Assembly: GCF_002443255.2 (NCBI RefSeq)
Contig: NW_019211456.1
Coordinates: 30,625,341 to 30,689,340 of the forward strand
Reading direction: 5' to 3'
From: Varroa destructor
Taxonomy: Eukaryota > Arthropoda > Arachnida > Mesostigmata > Varroidae
Length of the DNA: 64,000 nt
In this document: in pieces, positions 47,360 through 59,361 of the stretch
Layout of the letters: the number at the start of each line of letters is the position of its first letter
Numbering within the stretch: position 1 is the stretch's first letter
The notes under the pieces: generated by a model
The model's database searches: none
What the model was told of the DNA's origin: nothing
Seen by the model: only the letters and a program-made list of their open reading frames with translations
Program-made: the position numbers and the translations under genes

Positions 47360-48678
47360 TGGATACAGCTAGTTATCTAACGCGATGTTATATAGCGCAA
47401 TATATATATACAAAAGGGTATTCGTTTGCTAACGCTTTTTTATAACTGAATTAGTCAATAGGTCTTGGAGTAGGCCTACTCTACTTATGCCAGATTAGCG
47501 TGGTGCAACAGACTTAAGAAATCACCAGGAAATTACAATTTGTACGGTAGACTGGTTCACTTGTATATAATAGCGATGGCTCTTATTGCAACGAATATAC
47601 AAAGCGTAATACAATCTAAAAAATTACACCCCGCCGCCTTACGTCTGCATATGGCTTGAAGCTCGGATACAGCTGGCAGAATAAATACTTCAAGGATACG
47701 CGGAAAAACAACAGGCGTCTCAAAAAACGAACCAACGAAAGCGCTCGCCGTAAGTTAACGGTACGCATAGAGGGCGTCCTGCAACTAAAGGCCTGCTTGT
47801 CCTATGTTTTTTTTTTCGATAAACGTAGCCGCTAACCCATTTCCGAGGCTGACGTTGTTGAAGCAGCGACGACTAGGTGCGTGTTAGTGCAGTGGAAATG
47901 TTGGCCGCTAGTGAGTGGCTGCTGTAGGTCTTGGTTAGTTACGAAGCAATTGTCAGCAGCTTTTCCTTTGACCCCCCTGGTGCACGCCACAGCTGGTTGA
48001 ACGACTCACGGCGAACAGCATTTGTGTTGAAAAACGAGACATAAACGAGACAGGCTAACCCCCCAGAGCAGGACGGGGCGACAGATAAAACTCGTGGGAG
48101 AATTTCCCTAGGCCACAAAGGCACGCCGTATTTCTTCGGTATATGACAGAGCTTGTAATGAGTAGAGGATAATAGAGGACTCGAATACGACAAAAACACA
48201 TCTTCTTGAATGTATATTAAAGAGGACACAGGGACCCGCCTACCACTCAGGGTACGTCTATGGCGTCTTTTGTCTACTGATTTTCAACCGATGATGCAAC
48301 CGACAACACTCACAGTGAGATCGAACCAAATCTTGTTTTGTAACAATCACCTCTTTTATCGGCTTTGAAAGGAGAGATCAACTGAACTGGTGTGGCGCTG
48401 TGGCAATAAGGTCAGTTGTCAACTAGTCCTGAACCGCGACCTTCCTGGATTGTACCTTCTTACACTAAAACAGAGGAGTATAACTGAGATACCGCAGTAG
48501 AAGTATAAACAATTTCGATTGGACAATGTTACATAGTGAATGCAACATCGCAATCTGCCGTCCTCTATTTGCCAGTCCTGCCCCAAAACGTTTGCTACGA
48601 TCATCGACAGCACGCTCGTCATGTGACATAGCATAACAGTAATGCAACGACTACAGTCACCATCAACAACGATGATAG
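47360..48678. other. Stretch without a supported gene
   Basis: Frames on - at 47939-48229 (96 codons) and 48419-48647 are open but have no domain. TA-rich and T-run sequence is present (47400-47411, 47809-47817). Confidence 0.5.
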
Positions 48679-48685
48679 TATAAAG
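48679..48685 (+). promoter_or_regulatory. TATA box candidate
   Basis: TATAAAGGC in a moderately GC-rich context about 300 nt upstream of the leader-peptide-like ATG at 48985. The distance would require a long 5' UTR or an unseen intron. Confidence 0.2.
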
Positions 48686-48984
48686 GCGTTCAAACTAATA
48701 AAAGCGAGTCAAATTTACCTCGTCAGCGAGTTTCTCTGTTTCGTCGGCCGTTTGTCGACTGCTCAAGCTGAATGACAATGGGCTTGGACGGATGGACTGG
48801 GCTCAAAAAGAGGTCCTCGCATTTGTGCTTCCCTCTGACCTCCTTACATCTGCGCGCACGGCAAGGTCGTTGTGCCTTCTCTAAGACTGCAGGAGCTGCA
48901 TATCAGGAGAAAGCTAAGTGAAAAAATGAGGTGAAGCGGAAAAGAGGGAAAAGACGAACCAAGCGACGCTGAGCGACGAGTAAG

Positions 48985-49035
48985 ATGTTCGTGAGTATTC
49001 TTCTTCTTACCGTTGCCGCTGCTATTTCTTTGCAG
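48985..49035 (+). CDS. Candidate first exon encoding a signal peptide
   Basis: The ATG at 48985 opens MFVSILLLTVAAAISLQ, a compact and typical signal peptide of the kind seen at the start of arthropod secreted and cuticle-type proteins. The 17th codon is CAG followed by GTAGAT, a possible splice donor at 49036. If not spliced, the frame ends three codons later at TAG. A GTGAGT also occurs right after ATGTTC. A small exon-like segment, acceptor CTAGCAG and donor ACG|GTAAGC, lies at 49178-49220, but joining it in phase gives an early stop. The mature protein is therefore unknown. Confidence 0.3.
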
Positions 49036-49220
49036 GTAGATAAGTAGCTTTTACGCTTCCCTTTCCTGGTGTACCCTATTTATGGTACTGCTGATTCTGT
49101 AACCTCTTAACAACATCGCTACGACGTCCAAATATTCGTCATTTCATTTGATCTACTCGTAGCCACAATCCTAGCAGGAAGGCAGGCAACAGGCAGTGAT
49201 CTTGAGGCATCGCTGAGACG

Positions 49221-51235
49221 GTAAGCAACGCGGTGACCTTTCTGCTTCTTCTCTCCTGCCGCCCAATTTTACCCCATACGCCCTCTCCTTCGATCATAAT
49301 AGTCGGCCCGTCCTTTTAGGACCCTGCTTTGCAAAACCTCCATTCTATTAGTCTTTCTCAACTTGTTGTGCCGCACATACGCTTTCGTCTGGGACTGTAC
49401 ATATGTAGGGTCATGAAGATAGTATGCAGTCGAAGGTGGCATAAGATAGAGGCACAGTGTCGACAGAAGACGAAGCTTTAGTTTATAGGCTAAAGGCAAT
49501 ATTAGCTTAAAAATCCAGACGTAAAGAATATACTAGGTTTTAATGTTGGTCTTTGTACACATGTTTTACAAAATTAATATATAAATATGTTCACTGTAGC
49601 TAACGGGGAGTCGATATGATCTCTTTTGGATCGGGTGTCGAGTTGGGAAGAGGAAAATTATGACGGACAGTTGGGTACATGACGTATTACCCATACGTCT
49701 TATTTAAAACAGAGATTTGTGCAACGCCTAGTGCAGGTAAATATGTAGGTGGTGCATTATATGGACGTTAAGATTCAGCGTAGCCGTAGCTTGTAAGGTA
49801 GAGCTTTCTCTGTTGAGAAAGGACCACAAAAACAAAAAGGCGGCTAAAGGGGTGTTGTCTATTCCAAACATACAGCTAGATAACAACAGAAATAGGTCTT
49901 GCCTTCCGTGCAACTTTTGTTGCATTCGTTCGGTTCAGATGGTAAATTAGTCCGATTGACACTTTGAAGGGGTAAGTGAATGGCGACACTTTCTCCTCAG
50001 GAGGGCCAATACTACTACGGAAAAGTTAGGGCCATCATCACTTCGTTAGCCGAGTGTCGCGCTCTTGCGTTGCCGTTCGCATATTTCGTTTACGGTCTTC
50101 CTATTTAGACTCGCGAATAGTTACACTAAATGCTGACACTATGTATACTAGTGTGCCCTCCATTATAGACGACCATTGCCGTCTAAAAATGATTACAATG
50201 GTATCTGCCGAGAAAAGTAGCGAATTCCGAGATGATCAGTCACATAGTCGCGGAGGCCATAGTCAAGCGAAGGAGATGCATGTGGCATATGTTTACATTG
50301 TATCATAGTGAAAGGTATTTAGGGCGAAGACACGGTACCTTGAAAGCATGAGGAACGCACCTCTTGTGGTTTATGACTTATATCCGACCTTGACTTGCAG
50401 TTTATTGACTTATCTTCGAAATGCATATTACGTAGCTTATACACGATACAATGCTATTTCTGTGCAAAGAGCTCAGTCCGTTAAACAGTAAAATTATGTC
50501 CAGTTTCAGATTCATCTATGTCTCGTGATTGTTGCCGCCTCCTATCTGTTCACTCTACAGTAACGAACTGACTAAGCGTTAAACAAATATTACTTTGAAA
50601 TAGAAAGCGGAGTTAACAATTCGAATTAATGTCAGAATCCCGGGCTCAGTGTCTGTGTGTGTCAAGTAAAAAACGCGATGCAGGATCGCGAACCCACAGG
50701 AAAGCTTGACAACAATAGGGTACATTACTCTGTTATCCTGGTACCCCGCACCATTATTCATCCATTTATCTAATCTTATTATTTTACTTGACAATTCGCG
50801 GTCTTCAATATACGCCTCCCTTTTTATTAATCGATAATCCAGTACGGCAGACGTAACCATTACCACCTGACGCTAAATTGTCTACGGGAAGCTTGTTTTT
50901 ACTTTTCATCCTTTTTTCCACGACAGCTGGGTCGTGGGTCGTTCGTGCAACCGGCGTTTTTGCTAATATTCGTGTCTATTGAACCGCCTGCTTTTGGATG
51001 ACTTCGCTATGTTTTGTTGGTCTACTTCATTTCTATCAAATGTTTTTTCGTCTGTCGTTCAATGGATCTTCTTATATATATATGTTTACCTATACCACAA
51101 ACGGTTAGCGCTGTCTTGCGTCAGTGTCTTTACTTGTTCTCTTTCTGCACGTCCGTTCTTCAAATCATCTTCCTTCGCCTCTTCTACATCGTTCAACCAG
51201 CATCTACATTTGATTGCACGTCTCGTCCCGTCGCC
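49221..51235. other. Stretch with weak ORFs and one SINE-like copy
   Basis: Frames of 65-95 codons on both strands (49269-49499 -, 50054-50308 +, 50579-50866 -) lack recognisable features. A diverged SINE-like copy lies inside at 50628-50748 on -. Nothing else is recognised. Confidence 0.45.
50628..50748 (-). mobile_element. tRNA-derived SINE-like element, diverged copy 3
   Basis: On the minus strand, GGTACCAGGATAACAGAGTA (from 50745 downward) resembles the A-box region. A B-box-like GGGTTCGCGATCC lies at 50683-50695. GAGCCCGGGATTCTGAC, about 40 nt further on, resembles the conserved body block of copies 1 and 2. Similarity is lower than between copies 1 and 2, so the family assignment is tentative. 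Confidence 0.4.
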
Positions 51236-51246
51236 TATTATAGAAA
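51236..51246 (+). promoter_or_regulatory. TATA-like box before the two-exon candidate gene
   Basis: TATTATAGAAA lies 54-64 nt upstream of the ATG at 51300, a suitable distance for a core promoter with a 5' UTR of about 30 nt. No strong initiator consensus is visible. Confidence 0.3.
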
Positions 51247-51299
51247 CTGGCCGCACTCCACTTGGCCTATGCTATCCCCGTGTGCAGCGTTTCCAAGAT

Positions 51300-51580
51300 A
51301 TGGCTAGCAAGGCACCGCATTCCCTGTTACTGACTATTATCGTATGTCTGATTGTTCGTCGGTTTGGCTTGATGTGAGTGCGCCGTGCGAATTCCCATTT
51401 GGGTTTTGGTTTTTCTTCTGAAGTCAGCGGCGGCAACGGTTGCCGCTACAAACGCGTGTACTCCTTTGTAGTTGTCGACGCGTTTTTGCCGATCGCTGCG
51501 TTACGTACACAACACACGTATACAGACAAAGCGACGGGATCAACAACTGTAGACGCAAATATTGCGGATTGTATTCATGA
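51300..51580 (+). CDS. Candidate two-exon gene for a small cysteine-rich secreted peptide
   Basis: Exon 1 (51300-51373) starts at an ATG followed by G and encodes a leader: MASKAPHS, a core LLLTIIVCLIV, then RRFG. It ends at a perfect GTGAGT donor. The intron (51374-51423) is 50 nt, with a pyrimidine-rich 3' part and AAG acceptor. Exon 2 (51424-51580) continues in phase and ends at TGA. The product would be 76 residues. The mature part is strongly basic, with five Cys: a C-S-C pair, one mid-way and two in the last 12 residues (N-C-x4-C-G). An ATTAAA lies about 190 nt after the stop. The family is unrecognised. Cationic Cys-rich secreted peptides include antimicrobial and venom- or saliva-type peptides, but this spacing matches none I know, and an odd Cys count is unusual. 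The exon 2 bases are also open in another frame (51378-51593). Confidence 0.35.
51374..51423 (+). other. Proposed 50-nt intron
   Basis: Begins GTGAGTGCG and ends with a T-rich tract, TTTTTCTTCTGAAG. Donor and acceptor are both good, and the length is at the short end for arthropod introns. Confidence 0.35.
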
Positions 51581-51771
51581 TTGCGTATGTTAACGGTTCT
51601 ACTAGACCCAGCAAAAGGGTCCGTTCAGTCTGAGGAGTGGCTGCTTGTTTGATTGTTTAATAGCCAGCCAGCGTTAGGCGGCGACGATACCGAGCCAAAA
51701 CATCGTTTTCAGAAGCAATTTCGCAGCCGGCAAAAGGGGCTCAAGTTGTAGAACAGGGATGACGTGAATAA

Positions 51772-51777
51772 TTAAAA
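51772..51777 (+). terminator. ATTAAA polyadenylation signal candidate
   Basis: A variant poly(A) signal running into an A-run, about 190 nt after the stop codon of the two-exon candidate. It is the first such signal downstream that I noticed. Confidence 0.25.
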
Positions 51778-51789
51778 AAAAAAATAGGA

Positions 51790-54050
51790 GCAGCGTTACA
51801 AACAGAAATATGATTCGATCTTTCACATAGCACTGCATAATGCAGATTCATAAGGGGCGTCTGTAACGGGAATTTCTGTATTGGTAATGTTTATGGAACT
51901 AGTAGCGCGAATATACCGGGACAAATAGAGCAAACATAAAATGCTAATAGGCTTGTGCTATTGTTGCTGCTTCGTATTCGTAACTTAACTGCGTAAGGTT
52001 TCCATACGTCATACGATGCGTACTTGACCTCTAGGTGAAACGGGATTGCCGCAGTGTGTCCTATGCAAGGACTGAAGGGAAACAACGAAAGTATTATGGA
52101 ACAACTACAATGAAAGCATTACTTGAAACAGCGACTCGTATAGCTTTTGTACTATGTTAGTTACACTGTAGGCAAGGTTGATATTATAGAAACGACAAGT
52201 TTACCATAACTCGAATGGGCCAATCCGTTGCTGACAATACGCTGGTGCGCGGGACACGGGTCGGACTATTTGGCCCTAAAATCGCCATAATAACTTGATG
52301 TACATGAATGTCATACAGCGTTGTGTAGTCAGTCGGACCTATAATAACAAGGTTCGAACGATTTCAAAACATGTTGATACAGCTATCGAATAAGAGCTTT
52401 ATTCAAAGAGTTACGACTATTAGAGTAAGTTCGTAGTTACTAAAGTTGAAAAAGAATAACAGGTGAGATACGTTCTTATACTTGTACACTACAAAGCCTA
52501 CAAATCATACGCTTGTAAAGATCATTCCGTCTAGTAGTTTGTGCTTTAACGTGTTATGCAAGCACGCTCATACCTGTGGCAAACTATAGATCGATATTCG
52601 ATAAACGTGCACGTGCAGCCTTCACGGCACGTAGCCGCACCGCTTCACCTTCTGTTCGACCTTATAGTACGCCAAGAGCGCAGTGTCTCGAAAAACCCCG
52701 CCGAGGTCTCTTCGGTGCGCTGCCGAGGATCTTCGAAGGAACGATGAGAGGACGAAAAGCCGCAAGTCCGGGTAGGCCCCGTCGCCGAAAACGTTGAGGT
52801 TCTATTATCGATAAAGAAGAACGCATTTTGCTTGGGTGCTTGCGACACCACAGCCATCACCAATAGTAATAGGCGACTTCGACTTCGCTTTGATGTGCAT
52901 TTACGCGTTAATATACGCCGTAATGATGGCAAATGAAACTTGAACAAAGTGGACGCACCCTATGAAAAATCTAAAGTTGCTCCTTTCCTTAACACAGTAC
53001 ACAGTCTATGAGGGAAACGAAATATTTACAGGCTTATAGTGACATATTCTATGACGGCATCGCAATAGTACTTCTCGTCTTAGATAAATAGATGCTTCAA
53101 TTACGAAAGTCGCTTGTGTTTGAAATTTAGAACCTCCGTTCTTTCGAACCATAAATAAGTAGTTATCCTACGTTTTCATATTGAATTTTTAACTATGTAT
53201 GAAGCTGAGTTAAATCTGAGACACTCATAGGTATATCTATGCAAATAAAGATTGGTGCAATAATCAATATCGCCGTAAAAGAGCACCCAGAATCATTTCT
53301 GAAAAAATCACGACGGCAAGAACACGGAAACAAATAGAATATATTACAGAGTTTACATGCAGCATAGTAGAAACTATGCTATTACAAACTCCCCGACATT
53401 TGCGAGATCCGTTGCATAACCTGGAGCTGGCAGGACTAGAACCTTTTAGGGACAGGACTGAAATCAGCTCTCTGGTTTACATAGTAATAATATGGGAAGG
53501 CTTGAATGATTCGTCAGCACGATGACCTTTTCTGTGACGTCATTCACTCTAGACAGCGTTAGGAAGAGAAACAGACAAACCTTTGGAGGCTGTCCACTCA
53601 CTAGGCGTTTCCTCGTTCTTCTACAAGGGCTACCAGGCGCGCGAACGCTAGCTATTCTCGTAAAGGTCACAAATAAAAGAACTCTGGAAGTACGGAAGCT
53701 TTATGCAGACTCACGGCATAAGCAAAATTAGAAATAGTCAGATGGCAGTCCTGGTTGTCCGGCGACGGGCTCTAGTAAGAACGAGATAAGAATTTATATA
53801 TTGAAAGGGATCAGTGTAGAGAAGCAGACTATAAGAGACGCGCCCAAAATGTGTATGTTTGTATGTGCATCTCGCATCAACTGTTTGTCTCTGTGCCTTA
53901 GGTTGATTAAAGTAAATAGGAATTCAACTTGTGTTGGACGTGTTAATATATGTAAAATAAATGATGGATGAATGTTTTCCGGAAAGGAGAGGGATTTAAG
54001 ATGTTGTGCTAGTATAGAGCCCTTCGTACGGTTGTATAGCTCTTGCTGAA
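51790..54050. other. Stretch with a GC-rich ORF patch and no assigned gene
   Basis: The part 52556-52800 is GC-rich and open in three frames. One + frame (52576-52797) is Arg/Pro-rich and ends RPRRRKR, and the opposite frame (52645-52947 -) is equally open, so neither is chosen. The 53522-53731 + frame starts with ATG, is 69 codons long and basic, with a CRE-like TGACGTCA at 53535-53542 inside its start. No domain is recognised. Confidence 0.35.
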
Positions 54051-57000
54051 CATTTTCTTATCGCAAGAAGCGCTGTCTCTAGCGGCGGCCGAGAATCGGG
54101 TTTCGTCTTTGCCATATTCATAGTTCGGGTGAAGCATTGCCCAATATCTAATAGGCGTACTGGAATGTATATAAACGTTCGATACTGCGGTTAAGCGCTG
54201 CTACAGACGACGTGGTGGCTAGTTCCATAGTATTAAACGACGCGTGTCTAATAGTAGCTTCAGATCAAGACCATTTCACGTATTATTACTGCACTATTTG
54301 GGGGCATACGTGCGTAAAAGTTTTGTCGTTGCATCAGTCTTTGGTGGGTGACGATCGCTCTCGAACACATGCATATCGTAGGCTTTGACACGTACGTTAA
54401 ACGATTGGCTGTATTTACAAGGTGATCTGTGTAGCGTGTTTCCCATTTTCCTCTAGGTAAATATGTTTCCTAGAATTCAGAACAGAGACGAACTTGACCG
54501 TAGCAGTGTAGCTTGATTATAATACTAGATGTATTGTTCATCGATGATTGTAACAATCCTGTCCTACGATATAGTGGCGTATAAGGTTTACCAACTGTAT
54601 CTGTTTCGGGTCCATTTTTACTAGAACGGACTGTTTCCCGGAATTCGGTAACTATGCGTTGTTTGTCAGCAACCTTAGAAACGCGTAATCTTTTAGAGCT
54701 TGCTGAGTAATCAAGCAGAAGGAGGACCTTTTGTTACTGCGGCGATTATCAAGCGTACGTATTCAACGCCAAGTAATACATGTGGGGCCCTTTTAAGCAC
54801 AAACAAATTATCTTTTTTTTTTTTTTGCTCCGCTTAACTTTAACCAGCTTGCTTTAGCATAACAGCGCCTAGTAGCAAAACGACTTCGGTCAGAGGCGTC
54901 CGTACGAATTTTCTTTAGTGCTGACATCGATCTAGAAACTTGTTTCACTTATATACTTTTTCATATCATTCTCGCTACCATACCCCACCACTATTTAATT
55001 TATTACGTCGCATACAAAATGAACGGATACACTTGTATTGTTAGCATGTTTAAAATTCAAACTAGTTGGTCGCATCACATGGCACGTATTGGTGGCGTCT
55101 CTCTATATTTTTATAAAATACAGGCCATCCGATAGTTATGGCAGCTACCTGCATTCGGTGCTCTAGCAGGCTACCTACCACCCTTTCTCCTAAACGAAAA
55201 CTACGTTGTTACACGCCTCTTAATGACGATAGTGACGACTGAGCACATTGAGGCTTACGTAGATCAAACATTTTCTAATTAGATAACGATTATTTCGTAA
55301 CATTTTATTTGCTATCAGCCTGTCGCTGCTACTGCTGCGGTCAGTGTCGATAAGCCGTATGCATTATGGTAGAGTCTCGCCCCTTTCACTAGGTTTACTC
55401 GACAGAAAAAAGGATCGGTTAGCCGTTTTCGGAGCATCGCTAAAGGAAAATTAAGAAGAGTGCCATACCGCACCACTTCCGCATGGAGTCAACTACTCCG
55501 TTTTTCTGTGTGTCGAATGTGGACGGACGAATACGCGCCATTGCCAAAATAATGTTCAGTAGGGAAAACTACCGGGTAGATGTATCTACCTGCATCGTGT
55601 TATATCTGCATGTGTATGTATGTGGACGAATGGCTGAAACTGTGGAAACTTAGACCAACTCAATCTGGGAAACTTTTGTGGAACCGACTGAGTTCGTTTC
55701 AGTAGCCGGAATACCACAGGAAAATTCTGCCAACTAAGAGAGTAGTAGGTCAACGTTCATGGCCATGGCTGTTAGAAGTAAACCTTTGCAGTTTTAGTTT
55801 GAAGGTCAATGAAACCTGTTGGAAGCCTGGGCAGCTCATGTTCCTGCGTACGGACTTGGTCTAATGAGACAGATACATCTGTAACCGGCTGCAGAAACAC
55901 TGAATAAGTAAACTGTTCCTTACGATTGTTGTGATCACCTACTTTCTATTCTATCCTATCTTCTAGACCGATATCTGACCTCCAGATTTACGTGCATTTT
56001 TGCCCTCTGCCGTTCTAACTAGCAAACTGTCCTTCGATTAATTGAGTTATATATATATATATATATAATCTAGAGTTTTTTAGAGATATAGAAGAACTTG
56101 CTTTACTATATTCTCGATCATCGTGGATTGACGGAAAAATCATCAAAAAAATCTGCTCGTTGCATTAAAATGCAGACAATGTATTTAACCTTGTAGAGCC
56201 TAGATAAAGACAAATGTCGAGCAGCTTTCACTCAGCTGCTTCTAGTTTCTTACAGCGCTCAGATGTTAGATTTGGTTAAAGGAGCATCACAGCAGAGTTA
56301 AAAGCTCTGAGCATTCACATCTTGATTCGTTTCAGAAATGCTGTGTGAACATTGTGTGAGCCGGTCCTTAGACAGCCTCTAAAGGGGGAACGTGGGCATC
56401 TCTCTAAGCGAAGGCAGTTTTGCGCCTTATGTCCTTAGCGTATTACGCTCCAACGGCTGAAAAAGCCTAGATTGTCAGATACGTTTTTCTGTTCCCACGC
56501 TGACTTGGCCTAATAGTAGGGAATGGTAGGCATTCTGATGTTAGCCGACTTCGGCGGCAAACAGGGTCCACAATAAAGGCTAACGATGATATATTTCGTA
56601 ACAAACAAATTGCCGCACATGTCGATAAAAGTTTTGCATACCGTTCTGCTGAATTGGTAAGATTTATTATCAGATTTTCAAAAGACCTAGATTGGAAGGA
56701 AAACGAAAAATGTATAAGGCGTAAATGCGTAGTCGCGAGGTTGAACGTACGTACCTCACTACTCTAGCAGTAGTAGTAAAACCCAAAAAATTTCAGGAGT
56801 TACAAGTTAGGAAGCATTCGAGGCTGAGAATGGGCCTTCTAGTAAGTGCCATAGCTATTTCAATAACAAAAAACCCATCGATTGGTTTCCGCGAAAAGGT
56901 ATAGACGTTGAGAACGGCCTGTACATGTAACACGTCTTGACTTCGATGCGAAAAATCCGACGTATCTTTAATTTAACTTGATGAGAAAATAGCGAACTAA

Positions 57001-58235
57001 GTAAGTTGATTAACGGTGTAAGCATTGATTCAGTATCATAAATGATCATGGATTTTCATCTGGGCGCACAGCGCCTAAAGGTAGAAGCAACAGCATTAGG
57101 CCATATCACAGATCGAACATTTTAAAGCATAGCATTATCCGTGAACAACGACTGCTGTTCGAAGAAGCGCTGATTTAAACGGGCCACTTCTGACTTTTGA
57201 TGCCATTGATATGAGTCCTGATGATGGTTGAGCCGCTTATGGACGTATGAAGGACCAGCATTGAATAGGCAAGTGTTGTATACATCTGTACAGGTTCAAT
57301 GTGTTTGTTTGGCCGGGAACTGCTCCTACGGAAATGATTACCTATGTAGATATACGACAGTTCACGATACATTTAAATATAAAATATAACAATTTTATGA
57401 TACAACAGAGTCGGTGTTCGATTAGTAATCATAGCCGTTTACCGAAACACCACAAGCTAACTTCTAATTTCAACTAAGCTGGTATATTTTAATTTATAAA
57501 CAGGTAAATGAACATGCGTTATCTAAATTTATTAGACGAACTTGAGCAAAGGCTGTATTGTAGATTTCACGTGAACTACTCTATTGCTAGGATGTATATA
57601 AATGTATATATATATATTTCCTGTATATAAATATATTAAAAAAGAAATAGATGAATGAGACATCTAACTATCCTAATATCAGGCTAAACGATTTCGCGAG
57701 TGCTCAGATGATCGCGGCAGACCGAGAGAAATACAAATAAACAACGTGTCCCCTTTTAAAGCTGCCCCCAATTCTAAAGGAACAAATATTTTCCGGTTAA
57801 TTTTGAAAGCTAGACACTAATTTTACTTGTGTAGTCTAGGTAAGGCTATGTAAAGAATCATATAAAAATGTCGATTGAATAATAATGAAAAAGACCGGTG
57901 TCGTTGTCTTTGCAATCACCTCTTACTGCTATTTGTGTGGCACGGAATAGTAACATTTTGTTTTTAATCGAATCTATAATGAGGGAGTATTTGACTTGGT
58001 ATGAATATTTGCAGGAATTGTTAAATCCACTATACATACGCTATTCGTTGACGAACACAGAGTAACAAAACAACATTGTAACGTGTTTTGTGTACGCACC
58101 AGTTCTATGTGACGTCCAGTCAATCAACGAATAGCAGCCATTTGCATTTTCTTATAAAGGCAAACGTTGCCCACGGTAGTGACGGTGTATTTCCGCTAGT
58201 GTCGAATATTCCACGTTAGGATTCAGGTAGACGAG
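54051..58235. other. Long stretch without a supported gene
   Basis: Over 4 kb, the only frames of 60 or more codons are 56855-57049 and 57175-57372 (-), without features. Tracts seen: a T-run near 54811-54826, (TA)n near 56049-56067, and TA-rich sequence at 57596-57640. No RNA gene or transposon is recognised. Confidence 0.6.
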
Positions 58236-58281
58236 GTGGGTAGCAAAAAGAAGCCTTTAGAGTCTTCTTTTTGCTACCCAC
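58236..58281. repeat. Perfect 18-bp hairpin
   Basis: The arm GTGGGTAGCAAAAAGAAG (58236-58253) is followed by a 10-nt loop and its exact reverse complement (58264-58281). Pairing stops abruptly at both outer ends. It is too short for a typical miRNA precursor and could be a palindromic template-switch product or part of a foldback element. Confidence 0.9.
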
Positions 58282-59031
58282 GAAGAAAAACAGGTCATTT
58301 TTTGACCCTGCTCATTTTCGGCTCGAACCGTTCGATTGTTCTAACACACCTGCCATGGTCCTTCTCTAAATTCACAATTGTCATCATCACCATCACCGTC
58401 ATCATTAAAATAAATAGAAAAGCAATTTCTAACAGGTTTCAAACATTCTGTTCGAAATAAAGCCAATTATATATTCTAGTTCGTACGTTTTTTGATTGAA
58501 GGGGTGCGCAACGAGCCTAATACGAACGATACCCACATTTCAACATACTCGATTATTCATTTCGCAACGAGTGTTCAAGGGGCTAAAAAGCATCTCAGAT
58601 AGTCTAGGCATATCTGGGATAAGCTCGGTGGTTCTATCGGCTACTGGATAGACAAATATTATTACGGCACTGTTTCGATTTTTCCGCTAATTCAGCTGAA
58701 AAAAATGAAACGTGACTTATAGATCGAAATTGATCGGATCAGATTTTTTTTTTGTCAAATATTCTACTCTTAGCAGTTTTATACAATTGATTAATTTGTT
58801 TTTGATGTTGTTTACATGCACAAGATGAATAACAGACTATTACTAGTTAACTCAACACTATAGGTAATCGTTGGGGAAATTATTGGTAGATGCTATTCGT
58901 TGGAACGCGTCGGCGCGATGATAGTCAGCTCCCTTAAGGTCTGCTGCGGTGCAATAGCTCCTGCACTTGGAAAAGCAAAATAATGAAACATCTCGGAACG
59001 AGTTCAAAAGACTAGCAGCTTCTAAAGGGTA
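58282..59031. other. Stretch without a supported gene
   Basis: An ATC-type trinucleotide run lies near 58380-58403 and a T-run near 58745-58753. No gene is seen. Confidence 0.55.
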
Positions 59032-59361
59032 ATGGGTCTTATTGATAATGAATGGGGAAAAAGGGATGATATTCGGCCTAATTATAATTTGGCCTGGCTG
59101 CCGGCTAACCAGCTTTGGGCCTGGCGATTGTTGGGTGCGGCTATTCGACCAGGCACTTTACCCAACTCCGTAGAACCTCCTGTGTGGTCCATTTCCCATC
59201 ACTTAAAGGATTTCCCCCAAAATGATCGTAGTAGTCATTACGAAAAGGGAATCGCGACTGTGAATGTGTCTGACCGGCAGCTACGGGCTGGTCGGGAATT
59301 GGTTTCAGGCAGCCCGCGAGAGGATGTGACAAATGTGTTTATCCCAGTGAAGGAGCAATAA
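59032..59361 (+). CDS. Unrecognised 109-codon ATG-initiated ORF
   Basis: The ATG at 59032 opens MGLIDNEWGKRDDIRPNYNL and runs to TAA. The composition is balanced (Trp, Pro, Arg, Asp present) and unlike the AT-biased chance frames nearby. The segment is GC-richer than its flanks. There is no leader peptide, domain or cysteine pattern. An in-frame stop lies just upstream, so the ATG would be the true start if this is a gene. The minus strand at 59141-59332 is also open. It could be a relic of a transposon protein or a small gene. No AATAAA is close downstream. Confidence 0.25.
   Translation: MGLIDNEWGKRDDIRPNYNLAWLPANQLWAWRLLGAAIRPGTLPNSVEPPVWSISHHLKDFPQNDRSSHYEKGIATVNVSDRQLRAGRELVSGSPREDVTNVFIPVKEQ

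Noticed and set aside
50979..51377. 132-codon + open frame running into exon 1 of the two-exon candidate
   Set aside because: Starts at TTG and its upstream part is composition-driven. Only the last 24 codons, from the ATG at 51300, look like a leader peptide.
51378..51593. 71-codon + frame over exon 2 of the two-exon candidate
   Set aside because: Starts at GTG inside the proposed intron. It is the alternative frame of the same bases and is kept only as a caveat.
52800..52940. Possible endonuclease relic (a string ending IGDFDF)
   Set aside because: It resembles the GDFN box for a few residues only. Neighbouring endonuclease motifs are absent.
53400..53465. Reverse-strand tRNA-like segment (GGTTCTAGTCC)
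   Set aside because: Some likeness to a tRNA anticodon and T arm, but no A box and no match to the SINE body block.
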